Shown one piece after another: positions 24,138 through 32,775 of a stretch of DNA of 43,436 nt (positions within the stretch are counted from its first letter, which is position 1; the number at the start of each line of letters is the position of its first letter). The DNA lies in IMG/VR virus record IMGVR_UViG_3300031578_000111, positions 1-43,436 of that record; one strand, written 5' to 3'. The translations under genes were made by a program, and so were the position numbers. The stretch is from a virus. Under the pieces are notes generated by a model. That model saw nothing but the letters and a program-made list of their open reading frames with translations, made no database searches and had not been told where the DNA came from.

Positions 24138-25976
24138 CTACCCCTTCTGTCCTCCCATTCCTCGTGCTAAGTAGTTTCCCCCAGCAGGCAGGGCAGGGGT
24201 ATTCCTTGCCTGCTGACCAGACCGAGAGGCAGTCCGTGGGGGAGGTTCTGAGGCGTTAGTTTGAGGAGTAACTGGTTTCTTTTCTTCTTCAGGTATCAAT
24301 TCATCTAAATCCTTTATCTTTAGCAGTTCGCCGATACGCCTAATAACTACTTCTAATTTCATAAACGTTTTCATAGCCTGCGAACCATCGGGATTGTTTA
24401 TTGGTATATCATTGCCTAATAAATCTTTTTTAGTTGCAGGTACAGTATATTTTGCCCCGAAAGTAGCAAAGTCAATTAAGTTCTGTATCTCTACTCTCTT
24501 CTCCATGAACCCGCTTATTCCCGTAGGAATAAAGTCAGGGTTACCTTTCATCATGATATCTGCTTTGGTTAGTTCAGTGAGGTTAAATTCTTTAGCTTTC
24601 TTCTCTCCTAATATCCTGACTGCATCAGCCCGCTTGAAGTGCTGTATATTGTGTCTGTATATAATCCCTAATATCTTTCTGAAGGCAGGCTCGATATAAA
24701 ACTTAACCTTTGTATTAATCGGCTGCATAGACTTTTCGGTCATCATGGCCAGTCCAGTAGCAGTCGAATGGACATCTTTTTTGTCAGCCGTAGGCATGAT
24801 TTGCGGAGTTGAACCTGTTATCTCTTCTATAATTCCGTTGATCATGGAGATTAACTGCGGTATTAATTGTATAGTTGAAGCCTGAGCAGTAGTGCTAATC
24901 TCTCTTATAGTATTTAATTCTTTAACCGGCAAGACTCTTCCCGGTCTCATGAGAATAGTCTTTGCCCTACCTAAATAACGACTTACAGCCATTTCATAAG
25001 CTGGATTAGTTACAATGTTTACAAGGTCTGTTAATTTGTTATAAAGGTTGGTGAGCATGGGTGCAAGTGCCTTGATATCATCTCCGCTTCCCATGCCTAC
25101 AATCTCATCTACCATATGGTCATTAACGAAAGGAACGAAGATATCGTTACACCAATAAGGATAAGCACTTGCCCTGATAACTGTATCTTCATGAGCCAGA
25201 ACAATGATAGCCTGTACATATTCATCATCAAAGGGATTCGGTTCGTCGGGGTCATCAATTTGCCCTTCAATTAATCTTTTAGGAACGAGTCCGTGATATT
25301 CTAATGTATCTACTACATCTACATTAAGGCCAATACTTTCTTTAAGGGCGTCAATGTTGAAGTAAACTTTATCTTTCTCTTTTTGCTTGAGGTAAGTTAT
25401 CGGGATATCATCTTTCTCGTATATTTTCCATGAAGATAAATCCTTGCAGTTGGGGTCACTTACGAGCTTCTGCAAGTCAGCACATTCTAAATCCGGCCCG
25501 TCAAAGGTTACTACGTCCTTAACCGTTTTCTTACCTGTCCTCATTTTCTCTACGGTGTGTTTCCAAGGGACATAAGCGACTGCATAACCGTAAAGTACAA
25601 AGTCTTGCAGAATAGGAATCATCTTCTTTTCGATTTCCATTGTGTTTAAGTCATAGATTATCTTTAGCCGCAGGTTTTCGGCATTCTTCTTATCTGATTC
25701 TTCTCCCGGCCCCAGGTCAAACGATTCTGCCCCTTTAGACAGGAGCATGGAGAGATAGAGTGATACGAGGTTGCGGACTACTTTCTTAAGAGTAGGAACG
25801 ATAACATTGCCCTGCCAGTATTCCTTGGCCTCGTTTAGTACGCCGACATACTCTTTTTTTATATCTGCCCAGTTATCCCGAAAGGGTTGCCAGTAATCTA
25901 TACCGATTTTATATTTCTTTAATACAAATTCCTTTAGAACTTCGCCCTTTTTCTTTACTACGGTTTCTTCGTTCAA
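24138..25976 (-). CDS. Portal protein
   Basis: A 612-residue protein with the usual podovirus portal layout: an N-terminal helical part (YWQPFRDNWADIKKEY), a stem region near 290-330 and the helical wing with EITGSTPQIMPTADKKDVHSTATGLAMM. The C-terminus is Pro/Gly-rich and disordered. It follows TerL across one small gene. The start is unusual: no ATG fits, and the reading frame opens at TTG (25974-25976). An ATG 10 bases upstream with a better ribosome site is in another frame and closes after about 25 codons. Either TTG is used or there is an upstream error or frameshift. Confidence 0.88.
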   Translation of the reverse strand: MNEETVVKKKGEVLKEFVLKKYKIGIDYWQPFRDNWADIKKEYVGVLNEAKEYWQGNVIVPTLKKVVRNLVSLYLSMLLSKGAESFDLGPGEESDKKNAENLRLKIIYDLNTMEIEKKMIPILQDFVLYGYAVAYVPWKHTVEKMRTGKKTVKDVVTFDGPDLECADLQKLVSDPNCKDLSSWKIYEKDDIPITYLKQKEKDKVYFNIDALKESIGLNVDVVDTLEYHGLVPKRLIEGQIDDPDEPNPFDDEYVQAIIVLAHEDTVIRASAYPYWCNDIFVPFVNDHMVDEIVGMGSGDDIKALAPMLTNLYNKLTDLVNIVTNPAYEMAVSRYLGRAKTILMRPGRVLPVKELNTIREISTTAQASTIQLIPQLISMINGIIEEITGSTPQIMPTADKKDVHSTATGLAMMTEKSMQPINTKVKFYIEPAFRKILGIIYRHNIQHFKRADAVRILGEKKAKEFNLTELTKADIMMKGNPDFIPTGISGFMEKRVEIQNLIDFATFGAKYTVPATKKDLLGNDIPINNPDGSQAMKTFMKLEVVIRRIGELLKIKDLDELIPEEEKKPVTPQTNASEPPPRTASRSGQQARNTPALPAGGNYLARGMGGQKG

Positions 25977-26010
25977 TGTAATCCATCTCTTTCACCCCTG
26001 TGAATAAGAC

Positions 26011-26184
26011 TTATTTATCTTTATCCCCTTCAATCTTTCTTTCTAACTTTTTCGCAGCCCTTCTTAAATCCTCTGCACTTAGACAATCTTTATTTTTTGT
26101 TTTAACCATCTTAATTTTTTTCATCATTTTTTTATCTTCTTCTTCAGATGAAAAATTATACCATTCGCCATAACCTTCTAACAT
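26011..26184 (-). CDS. Small charged protein between TerL and portal
   Basis: A 57-residue acidic-then-basic helical ORF with a strong GGAGGG site, 13 bases after TerL. Unrecognised. Confidence 0.6.
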   Translation of the reverse strand: MLEGYGEWYNFSSEEEDKKMMKKIKMVKTKNKDCLSAEDLRRAAKKLERKIEGDKDK

Positions 26185-26197
26185 TTTTCCCTCCTTT

Positions 26198-27583
26198 CTA
26201 TAATCCTACATACGGCGAGCATTTCGCCTTGTAATCGTCATCTCGCCAATCTCCATAACTTTCTGCTATCACTGCATTATTCAAAGTATGCAGTCCGATA
26301 ATGTAAGCGTCTGCCTTGTCAGGACTTCTGCCTAAACGTTCTTTAATCTTTTCCTTCGGTTCGATTAATATTTTTCCGTTACGAATCAGATAAGACGCTG
26401 ACGATAATTCCCTGGCTAAATCCTTATCTTCACCCGATTTGCCTTGCCAGGTTAGTTTGATATCCTTTTCGGCAAACCTTCTCCCTGTGTTCCACCACAT
26501 CTCGGCACGCAGATTATGATATTTAGTCTCTTCTTCTGCCTTCTCCGCACTGTTAAAATCTAAGACATTATCGCCCATTTCTCGCAAGCGGTCTGCTACA
26601 CCTGCACCTAATCCAATGACATCTACGCCAATTAAATCAGGGTGTTTCTCCTGCGCCCAGATGTGTATCTTCCCTGCGGTATACATCGTATCTTTCTGCC
26701 CGAATATCATTTCATCTTCGATATCCGTATCATCAAGGCAGTAACAGACCGTAGTATCATCGCCGAACCTTGCTACATCTACCCCGAATACTCGTTTAGG
26801 TCTGCCTATATAGCTTTTAACTACACGTGCGGCGTCCCTTATCCAGATATCTTTAATAACAATATCTGCACCTTCGAGGCTATCCCAGCTTCCCTCAATA
26901 TAGGCCAGTAATAATTCTGGTCTGTGCTTGAAGGCTTCATATATGCTTGCCATATATGTTGGAGGCAAATAAGGATTTTCAGCAGGTAAGGCAGGTATGT
27001 ATATTTTCTTGGGATCATTACCTAAAACAAATTCATCTTTTAAAAAACAGTTTTTAGGATTAGCCGTAAATAATGACTTATACGGTAAAGGTATGCCATT
27101 GACCTTCTGTCGAAACCGGGACATCAAGACTGCAATATTATCTCTGTTACACTCTTCCGCTTGGTCAAGAAAGACTAAACCAAATTCAGCACTACTAAAT
27201 TTGGATACATCTTCTTCCCTGTCTAATCCGCCAAAGGCAAACTTGACTCTATCTTCAATCACAATTTCCTTATCGTGTGACCTGATAACATAATGGCTCT
27301 GCGGTATATTACGTTTCCAGGTTTCTAGAGTGGTATCATTAAAATCTACTGCCCTTGCACGCCCCATGAAGCCCAAGTTAATCGGGTATTTATCAGGCTT
27401 TAGGTTAAACTTTTCTATTACCCAGCTTGCATAGCTATCACATAGCAGACAGCCTATGAAGGTTTTCCCGCCACCCATAGCCCCACCGAAGAGGATAGCT
27501 ATATTGATGTTATTCCAAAAAGCGTCCCAACATTGGGTCTGTTTCTCAGTTAGTTTAATGCGGATATCTTTGGTTTCAGTCAT
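26198..27583 (-). CDS. terL: Terminase large subunit
   Basis: A 461-residue DNA-packaging motor. Walker A GGAMGGGKT (about residues 33-41), Walker B LVFLDQAEE (about 136-144), coupling motif FTANP (172-176). The C-terminal RNase H-like nuclease has FGVDVARFGDDTT (first Asp near 269), a GVDVIGLG segment and a late acidic DKADAY. The ATG at 27581-27583 behind AAGGGGA is chosen over a TTG 24 bases earlier. It cuts concatemers and drives DNA into the procapsid through the portal encoded two genes downstream. Confidence 0.95.
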   Translation of the reverse strand: MTETKDIRIKLTEKQTQCWDAFWNNINIAILFGGAMGGGKTFIGCLLCDSYASWVIEKFNLKPDKYPINLGFMGRARAVDFNDTTLETWKRNIPQSHYVIRSHDKEIVIEDRVKFAFGGLDREEDVSKFSSAEFGLVFLDQAEECNRDNIAVLMSRFRQKVNGIPLPYKSLFTANPKNCFLKDEFVLGNDPKKIYIPALPAENPYLPPTYMASIYEAFKHRPELLLAYIEGSWDSLEGADIVIKDIWIRDAARVVKSYIGRPKRVFGVDVARFGDDTTVCYCLDDTDIEDEMIFGQKDTMYTAGKIHIWAQEKHPDLIGVDVIGLGAGVADRLREMGDNVLDFNSAEKAEEETKYHNLRAEMWWNTGRRFAEKDIKLTWQGKSGEDKDLARELSSASYLIRNGKILIEPKEKIKERLGRSPDKADAYIIGLHTLNNAVIAESYGDWRDDDYKAKCSPYVGL

Positions 27584-27640
27584 ATTCCCCTTAAAATATA
27601 GATACAATCATAAGCGCACCTTCTTTTGCGTGCGTTACAA

Positions 27641-27991
27641 TCAATCCTGAGCATCTTTTTTTTCGGGATTATTGTCAGGATAGCTCTTTTCGATAACAAA
27701 TCGCAGCGGTGATCCGCCTGTTCCGGTAAGTTCATTAATGGTCTTTGTAGGTACATAACGATTAACAAAGTTTTCAAGAAGCCTGTTATCTTTATAAAGT
27801 TCATCTACATAATGTCGTACAATAGCCCTTTTATTAAATTCCTCGTCTTTTATAACTGCTTTAGTTAAATATTTTAAGGTAAGCCCCTTTTTTGGCATCC
27901 TGCCTATTTTATTACCTTTTGCAAAATAACCATTAGGTAAGCGGTCATTATCATTATCGGATTTTATCGGCTTTATCCGTTCGTCTTCCAT
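27641..27991 (-). CDS. Presumed terminase small subunit-like protein
   Basis: A 116-residue protein starting at the ATG overlapping the upstream stop (TAATG). The segment LPNGYFAKGNKIGRMPKKG resembles the DNA-end-recognising N-terminus seen in DUF5681-type small phage proteins, followed by helices (KYLTKAVIKDEEF, DNRLLENFVNRYVP). Its place immediately before TerL suggests the small terminase, which selects DNA for packaging. Confidence 0.55.
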   Translation of the reverse strand: MEDERIKPIKSDNDNDRLPNGYFAKGNKIGRMPKKGLTLKYLTKAVIKDEEFNKRAIVRHYVDELYKDNRLLENFVNRYVPTKTINELTGTGGSPLRFVIEKSYPDNNPEKKDAQD

Positions 27992-28179
27992 TACCAATCA
28001 CTCTCCACTTGTTCTATCGTCACCTTAAAACTTTGCCCCTTCATCATTATCAGTTGTACTACTGCCGCCACATCGCTTGCCGGTATATCTAACTTTATTC
28101 TGCTGTTACCGTCCTGGCCTGCAATGTTGATGGCTGACAAAATGTCAGGCAAAGAGGCTATGAATACTATCTTCTCCAT
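27991..28179 (-). CDS. Small hypothetical protein
   Basis: A 62-residue alpha/beta protein (VFIASLPDILSAINIAGQDG ... GQSFKVTIEQ). Similar small proteins are common next to terminase genes. It overlaps the upstream regulator gene by 35 bases and the downstream gene by 1. Function unknown. Confidence 0.6.
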   Translation of the reverse strand: MEKIVFIASLPDILSAINIAGQDGNSRIKLDIPASDVAAVVQLIMMKGQSFKVTIEQVESDW

Positions 28180-28450
28180 TAAGCATCTTCCTTAATTTAT
28201 TAATTGCTCTGTCCTTTATACCCTGAACTGTCGAGGTAGGTTTATTTAAAATTGAAGCTATTTCACGCACTAAATAGCCTTGATTGCATAACTGAATAAT
28301 TTCTCTTTCGGTTGAGGTTAGCTTTTGTAGGCTCTCTTGGAAGTCCATTGAGGTGATAATATCATCTTCGTTGACTCCATTATCTCCCCAAAGCGGTGTG
28401 GAGGTTTCTGGCGGGTCAAGACCATAATTTATTACTTTATTATTTATCAT
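28145..28450 (-). CDS. Sigma region 4 / LuxR-type HTH regulator
   Basis: A 101-residue protein. Residues about 40-90 (LTSTEREIIQLCNQGYLVREIASILNK..STVQGIKDRAINKLRK) are a region-4-like helix-turn-helix. The N-terminus has no other sigma domains, so it is more like an ArpU-type late activator than a full sigma factor. It heads the packaging and structural genes, consistent with a late-transcription switch. Confidence 0.75.
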   Translation of the reverse strand: MINNKVINYGLDPPETSTPLWGDNGVNEDDIITSMDFQESLQKLTSTEREIIQLCNQGYLVREIASILNKPTSTVQGIKDRAINKLRKMLNGEDSIHSLFA

Positions 28451-28481
28451 ATTGATAAGACATTACACTCCCCTTACCCTA

Positions 28482-28501
28482 ATTGTACAAATATTTGTCA
28501 A
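28482..28501 (-). promoter_or_regulatory. 12-bp palindrome and TTGACA ahead of late genes
   Basis: ACAAATATTTGT (28487-28498) is a perfect palindrome. Overlapping it on the minus strand are TTGACA (28496-28501) and TACAAT (28482-28487), but only 8 bases separate the hexamers, so neither has a good partner. It may be an activator-dependent late promoter or operator. Confidence 0.4.
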
Positions 28502-28538
28502 GTCTGTACGGATTTCAGAAATAATTTCTCCTTTCTAT

Positions 28539-28745
28539 TTATTTAGTAGCATCCTTACAACCCTGTATATATATTATTGCCCCATCATATAATCCACCAT
28601 AAATCATAGATTTAGCATTAATCTTTTGTTCTTCATTTAGTAATTTCTCTTTGCTAATCTTTTTAATTACTTTATCTTCTAACTCAAATCGTTTTAATAA
28701 TCTACTGCAATAATATGTTGGTATAGAATTCAATACATTATTCAA
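28539..28745 (-). CDS. Small hypothetical protein
   Basis: About 68 residues, with helices (FELEDKVIKKISKEKLL). TTG at 28743-28745 is the likely start because GGAGGT lies 7 bases before it; a GTG further upstream overlaps the ribosome site itself. Unrecognised. Confidence 0.55.
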   Translation of the reverse strand: MNNVLNSIPTYYCSRLLKRFELEDKVIKKISKEKLLNEEQKINAKSMIYGGLYDGAIIYIQGCKDATK

Positions 28746-28763
28746 AACTCTCACCTCCTTTTT

Positions 28764-28976
28764 TTATTTATTAAATGGTATTTTCTTTAAGTGAGAATCC
28801 TTTGTTGTGCATTCATAAAAATATAAACTACGCTTTGTTTCTTTATTTATCTTTTCTTTTATAATATTTTCTGGCATATTATTTATCTCTCTTAACTCTT
28901 TTAATAAATCTTGTATATGCCCCGATATATAATTTATGTAATATCTTCTATAATCTATCGCTTCTTTAATTTCCAT
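28764..28976 (-). CDS. Small hypothetical protein
   Basis: A 70-residue helical protein (EAIDYRRYYINYISGHIQDL), with GGAGGT 6 bases before ATG. Unrecognised. Confidence 0.6.
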   Translation of the reverse strand: MEIKEAIDYRRYYINYISGHIQDLLKELREINNMPENIIKEKINKETKRSLYFYECTTKDSHLKKIPFNK

Positions 28977-28994
28977 TAATTACCTCCTTTTTTT

Positions 28995-29032
28995 GCAAGG
29001 GGTAAACTATATTGTTCTAATCTACCCCTTGC
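28995..29032. repeat. 10-bp perfect inverted repeat
   Basis: GCAAGGGGTA (28995-29004) and TACCCCTTGC (29023-29032) can form a 10-bp stem. On the plus strand it is followed by TTTATTTATTTT, and on the minus strand by the next gene's ribosome site. It may stop antisense transcription or sit as a leader hairpin. Confidence 0.55.
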
Positions 29033-29051
29033 TTTATTTATTTTCATTACC

Positions 29052-29225
29052 TCACCATATAAAAGTTTTATCTTCTTTTTTCTTTCTATCTATTGCTTTT
29101 CTCATTTTATCTATTACCTTTTTAAACCTTTCTATGTGCTTATCATTGCAAGATGTAATTATCTGTTCCCTCACACAATAGAAGTCATCTTTTAATTCGT
29201 CCTTTGTAAAATTTACAGTTAACAT
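29052..29225 (-). CDS. Small hypothetical protein
   Basis: A 57-residue basic helical ORF (IERFKKVIDKMRKAIDRKKK) behind GGGGGGTAAGAAA. Unrecognised. Confidence 0.55.
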   Translation of the reverse strand: MLTVNFTKDELKDDFYCVREQIITSCNDKHIERFKKVIDKMRKAIDRKKKEDKTFIW

Positions 29226-29292
29226 TTTCTTACCCCCCTATTAAAAATTTATTATGTGTTCCCAAAACTTAAATTCCAATGGCTCAATAATT

Positions 29293-29613
29293 TCACCTCC
29301 CTTCTAACTTATCTATCGCCTTAACTATATCGTTCAAATCATTCACCAATATATATATCCCGCCTGCACCCTCAACGCATTCCTGAAAATGCTTCTGATT
29401 ATCACTCTGTTTACCCCCCAGTTTCTTCACTTCAATAAATAATACCTTCCCGTTCTTGGCTGCTATGCGGTCAGGAATGCCCTTGTATGCTCCCATTCCT
29501 TGCAGGATATGAAAGTTAAACCAGCCAGTAGCGTTTAAGTAATCCTTCACTTGACGCTTAACCTCATTTTCGCTTATCATATATTTCAGCACTTTGGCTT
29601 TAACCTTTTTCAT
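29293..29613 (-). CDS. VRR-NUC domain nuclease
   Basis: A 106-residue PD-(D/E)XK nuclease of the VRR-NUC group. The N-terminal ENEVKRQVKDYLNATGWFNF, then GIPDRIAAKNGKVLFIEVKKLGG with the catalytic D, E and K, then SDNQKHFQECVEGAGGIYILV, are all in family order. In phages such stand-alone domains act in recombination or on branched DNA. It overlaps the upstream gene by 14 bases. Confidence 0.9.
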   Translation of the reverse strand: MKKVKAKVLKYMISENEVKRQVKDYLNATGWFNFHILQGMGAYKGIPDRIAAKNGKVLFIEVKKLGGKQSDNQKHFQECVEGAGGIYILVNDLNDIVKAIDKLEGR

Positions 29614-30022
29614 CGGTCGCCTCGTTTTTAGGGAAGTATTTTTGCTCTAAATCATACATAATATCCCCTACTTCCTTTTTCCACTTTAGGTTATAGCACA
29701 TACCATTAGCATTAACCATGTTGTCCAACCACCCCCACATTTCTTTATACTTCTTTAGTTCTATATTCTCCACTTTCAACTTCTCGCCTTGCTGGAGTAA
29801 GGGTACAATTGGTTTCAAATCCTCACCTATTGTCTGATATACTTTCCTCCCCATATTGCCAAATAATCTATCAATCGGATAGCCCATTATTTCTTTAAGT
29901 AAATTATTTATTTTGGTAAAATCCTCTTTTGGAATAGGTGTAAAAATATCTTCTGGATATGGATTTGATTTTAAGAAATTTTCTAAAAATTCAATACCTT
30001 TGTTAATTTCCTTAACTTCCAT
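29600..30022 (-). CDS. Hypothetical protein with KYFPK motif
   Basis: A 140-residue helical protein. The C-terminal half (ELKKYKEMWGWLDNM ... DLEQKYFPKNE) recalls the gene at 23764-24123. GGAGGTGAAAAGCG precedes ATG. No function known. Confidence 0.6.
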   Translation of the reverse strand: MEVKEINKGIEFLENFLKSNPYPEDIFTPIPKEDFTKINNLLKEIMGYPIDRLFGNMGRKVYQTIGEDLKPIVPLLQQGEKLKVENIELKKYKEMWGWLDNMVNANGMCYNLKWKKEVGDIMYDLEQKYFPKNEATDEKG

Positions 30023-30206
30023 CGCTTTTCACCTCCTTCTCTTTAAACCACTCCTCATAACTATCTTCTAACATCTCCACTTTATTATTACACTTATCAC
30101 ACTGCCCAACTAAAGACCGCTGAAACGGACAGGACTGCGGGTCTATCTTTAGTTTTATCAAGTTATTGCAGACGGGGTTCGGGCATTCGTAGATGTAGTT
30201 AGACAT
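30012..30206 (-). CDS. Zinc-ribbon small protein
   Basis: A 64-residue protein with ECPNPVCNN and QCDKCNN knuckles and acidic C-terminus. Probably a small DNA- or protein-binding zinc ribbon. Strong GGAGGT site and an 11-base overlap with the next gene. Confidence 0.65.
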   Translation of the reverse strand: MSNYIYECPNPVCNNLIKLKIDPQSCPFQRSLVGQCDKCNNKVEMLEDSYEEWFKEKEVKSDGS

Positions 30207-30643
30207 TAATTAATACCTCCTGTTTCAAAATAACTATCTTCGCATTCTATTGAACAAAATCCGCCATCTTTGGTAGGTATAAAATCTAACTTTACCCCAC
30301 AATATAAACAATTATTTACCTCCTCTATTCCCCCTAACTCCCGCTTTAGTAATATCTTCTCGTCATCATCTGTGCAGTTGTTTATTAGAGCTTCAAGTTC
30401 ACGCTGTCTAATCTTCTTTTTGTGCCACTTATATGCTTCTTTTTTAATATATTCCAACCCACTAAAACTCCACCTTTCAATTATTGCTCTGTTAATAACT
30501 CCCCAATCTATATTTTCAGATGATTTCATACAAAAATAATAAGTTAAAGCAATATTTTTTCGTTTACATTCCTTATGATTAATTTCATTTAATATTGTGT
30601 CCTCACAACACAATAATTCCATTGTAAAATTATCGTTATTCAC
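30206..30643 (-). CDS. Zinc-finger hypothetical protein
   Basis: A 145-residue protein: helical middle (KKEAYKWHKKKIRQRELEALINN) and a C-terminal zinc module (CLYCGVKLDF ... FCSIECED). GTG start (30641-30643) behind GGAGGT, sharing bases with the upstream TGA (GTGA). Such fingers at phage C-termini are usually nucleic-acid-binding; function here unknown. Confidence 0.65.
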   Translation of the reverse strand: MNNDNFTMELLCCEDTILNEINHKECKRKNIALTYYFCMKSSENIDWGVINRAIIERWSFSGLEYIKKEAYKWHKKKIRQRELEALINNCTDDDEKILLKRELGGIEEVNNCLYCGVKLDFIPTKDGGFCSIECEDSYFETGGIN

Positions 30644-30801
30644 TTTTTACCTCCTATTTCTATATACCAAAGTAATTTATTCTGTGCCTCAATTAAATCC
30701 TCAACTCGATTGGTGAGGTTTATCAGGCCTACGAAACTGATTATCACCATGATGATTAGGATGATGATAATGGTACGTTTGACACGGTATAGGTTAGTCA
30801 T
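30640..30801 (-). CDS. Small single-TM protein
   Basis: A 53-residue protein with a basic N-terminus and a very hydrophobic helix (IIIILIIMVIISFVGLI) followed by a short amphipathic helix. GGAGG site. One of several small inner-membrane proteins in the early region. Confidence 0.65.
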   Translation of the reverse strand: MTNLYRVKRTIIIILIIMVIISFVGLINLTNRVEDLIEAQNKLLWYIEIGGKK

Positions 30802-30802
30802 T

Positions 30803-30913
30803 TTATTCCTCCCACTTTTCGCCAGTCCAGAATTTGTAATATTTCAGTATATCTAATTTAGAAATTCTACCCCAAATTTTTACCCACATCTTAATATAAT
30901 TTTTCGTTATCAT
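30803..30913 (-). CDS. Tiny Trp-rich basic protein
   Basis: A 36-residue ORF with five Trp and many Lys (IKMWVKIWGRISK), strong GGAGG site, ending just ahead of the next start. Amphipathic, could be membrane-associated. Unrecognised. Confidence 0.5.
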   Translation of the reverse strand: MITKNYIKMWVKIWGRISKLDILKYYKFWTGEKWEE

Positions 30914-30929
30914 TTTATTTTTCCTCCCT

Positions 30930-31286
30930 TCACCCGATTATCGGGCGATTAATAATATTATAAATTAAATACTGATCCCGTCGTGTAACCTTTCCAGATT
31001 TGACATACTGTATTCCCTTCTTTGGATCATTATTGATTCGAGTATTTATTGCCCTTTGAGCTAAAAACTCCGGACTAAATTTTGGCTTTGCCCCTTTATG
31101 CACCCCTTTTTTATGCCAATCACTACCTTTAACCTTTACACCCCACATATATAATCTATGACATAAAGTATTAATTTTAGCATCATATTCATCAGCAAGT
31201 TCTATTATGTCAACGCCATTATTGTACATTTCGATTATCTTAACTTTATCAGATCGTAGCCTAGCACTAATAAGGTTTCTATTCAT
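30930..31286 (-). CDS. HTH DNA-binding protein
   Basis: A 118-residue basic protein with a helix-turn-helix-like N-terminal part (KVKIIEMYNNGVDIIELADEYDAKINTLCHRLYMWGV), resembling the small homeodomain-like proteins of phages. The C-terminus is basic. Likely DNA-binding; target unknown. Confidence 0.6.
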   Translation of the reverse strand: MNRNLISARLRSDKVKIIEMYNNGVDIIELADEYDAKINTLCHRLYMWGVKVKGSDWHKKGVHKGAKPKFSPEFLAQRAINTRINNDPKKGIQYVKSGKVTRRDQYLIYNIINRPIIG

Positions 31287-31759
31287 TATTTTTCCTCATC
31301 GAATATTATTATTTTGCCTTTTAGGATGTGGATGTTATAATGCTCAATTAGCTTTTTTAACGATGTCATGCTACATACAGAATTTACGCAGTTAGTTTGA
31401 TTATCGATATCAATTAAATTATAAATATATCCACTTCCATCATCCATAAAACGTTTATTTATAGATCCATAAAATTTACAACTACCCCAAAAGTAACTAC
31501 AAAAGCACGGAAACTTTATCTTATCCAGATTCTCGCCGTTAACCCAGTTGCCCTTACGTTTATTTCTCTCCATCATACAAATATATTCTTGCCCACACCT
31601 ATAACATTCTTTAAACATTCTACATTTTTCTTTTTTCCTCACTTTCACTATCTTTGTTTCCAAATACGGTCTACTCACTTTTTTCACCTCCTTTTCTTCT
31701 ATAATTCCTTCATTATCGGGACTAAAAGCATAAACATATCTATAAATTTTTTTAACCAT
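31286..31759 (-). CDS. Cys-rich hypothetical protein
   Basis: A 157-residue protein with at least ten cysteines, including CYRCGQEYIC and a CFCSYFWGSC cluster, so likely metal-binding. Basic N-terminus. Overlaps neighbours by 1-8 bases. Unrecognised. Confidence 0.6.
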   Translation of the reverse strand: MVKKIYRYVYAFSPDNEGIIEEKEVKKVSRPYLETKIVKVRKKEKCRMFKECYRCGQEYICMMERNKRKGNWVNGENLDKIKFPCFCSYFWGSCKFYGSINKRFMDDGSGYIYNLIDIDNQTNCVNSVCSMTSLKKLIEHYNIHILKGKIIIFDEEK

Positions 31760-31916
31760 TCTTATTTAACCTCCTTATTTCTTTCAATTTTATTTCCTCT
31801 TTCAAATTCGCTATCCTACATTCATCACTGCAGAACAAATCCTTTGCGAATACATTCTCGGTCAATTCGGTATAGTATTCTTTCCCACAATGCCAACAGA
31901 ATACTTGAATTTTCAT
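31752..31916 (-). CDS. Small zinc-ribbon protein
   Basis: A 54-residue protein with CWHCGKEYY and FCSDECR, a treble-clef-like zinc ribbon, then a charged helix. The ATG at 31914-31916 behind AGGAGG is preferred to a start 13 codons earlier. Confidence 0.65.
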   Translation of the reverse strand: MKIQVFCWHCGKEYYTELTENVFAKDLFCSDECRIANLKEEIKLKEIRRLNKNG

Positions 31917-31917
31917 A

Positions 31918-32712
31918 TTAACCTCCTTTCTCTTTCCTTCTGCGATACTTCTCATCCTGCCCTAACCACATCCAAACCAACTTCTCCACGCCTCCGGCAA
32001 TAGCAATTTCCTTTTTGTATCGAAGTGGATCAGTTAAGAACTTCCCCTTATATATATCCTGTAGTAAGTAATTAATATTAAGATTGGGATATTTACCGGA
32101 GAACATTTTTATACGCCAGTTATCAAGCCCATACCAGCATTTATCCTTGAAGTCAAATTCTAACGGATCAGTTTCTTTTTTTATTTCATTAATGTCAGAG
32201 GCTTGCCTCTCTCTCTCTTTATCTTTACTTTCCTTTACTTTACTTTCCTTTACTTTACTTTGTGGACAAATGTCAACATTTATCCCATTGCTTGTGGGTA
32301 ATTGTATACATTTAACCGTAGGCACTATACCTAATTGTTGACATATTGCCTCTTTAGTGGGTTTTTCAATGATTCGTCTTTTATAGACATCACCGATATT
32401 ATCGATAAAATTCTGGCAGAAAATGATTTTATGCTCCCATAATTCCTTATCGATATTCCCCAGTTCTATTAAGACTTCGATAATCTTGTCTACAGTTTCC
32501 TCATTCACCCGGATATATGCTAACAGATACTCCCAGGTGGAGGGGTCATTGCAGTCAATATAATGACCCTCATTATCCCCCAGCAATTCTAATAGTTTAA
32601 ACCAGAAGGCATAACCATCATTGCCGAATTTGTTTTCTAAGATGAAAATGGTCTTACCTTTTTTGATAATATGAGGAAAGTAATCGACAGTAGCCTTCGT
32701 TCTTTTTGACAT
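31918..32712 (-). CDS. Replication initiation-like protein (Lin1244/Lin1753-like N-terminus)
   Basis: A 264-residue protein. Residues 8-110 (DYFPHIIKKGKTIFILENKFGNDGYAFWFKLLELLGD) match the Lin1244/Lin1753-like (DUF4373) winged-helix domain that stands in for DnaD-type primosome proteins in many phages. A low-complexity linker (KVKESKVKESKDKERER) joins it to a C-terminal basic domain. It probably recruits host helicase or primosome, since no polymerase or helicase is encoded. Confidence 0.78.
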   Translation of the reverse strand: MSKRTKATVDYFPHIIKKGKTIFILENKFGNDGYAFWFKLLELLGDNEGHYIDCNDPSTWEYLLAYIRVNEETVDKIIEVLIELGNIDKELWEHKIIFCQNFIDNIGDVYKRRIIEKPTKEAICQQLGIVPTVKCIQLPTSNGINVDICPQSKVKESKVKESKDKERERQASDINEIKKETDPLEFDFKDKCWYGLDNWRIKMFSGKYPNLNINYLLQDIYKGKFLTDPLRYKKEIAIAGGVEKLVWMWLGQDEKYRRRKEKGG

Positions 32713-32775
32713 ATTTATTTAATTGACCTCCTAAAATAATGATTCTGGGATAGCTTTACCCATCCCGATAAAACT

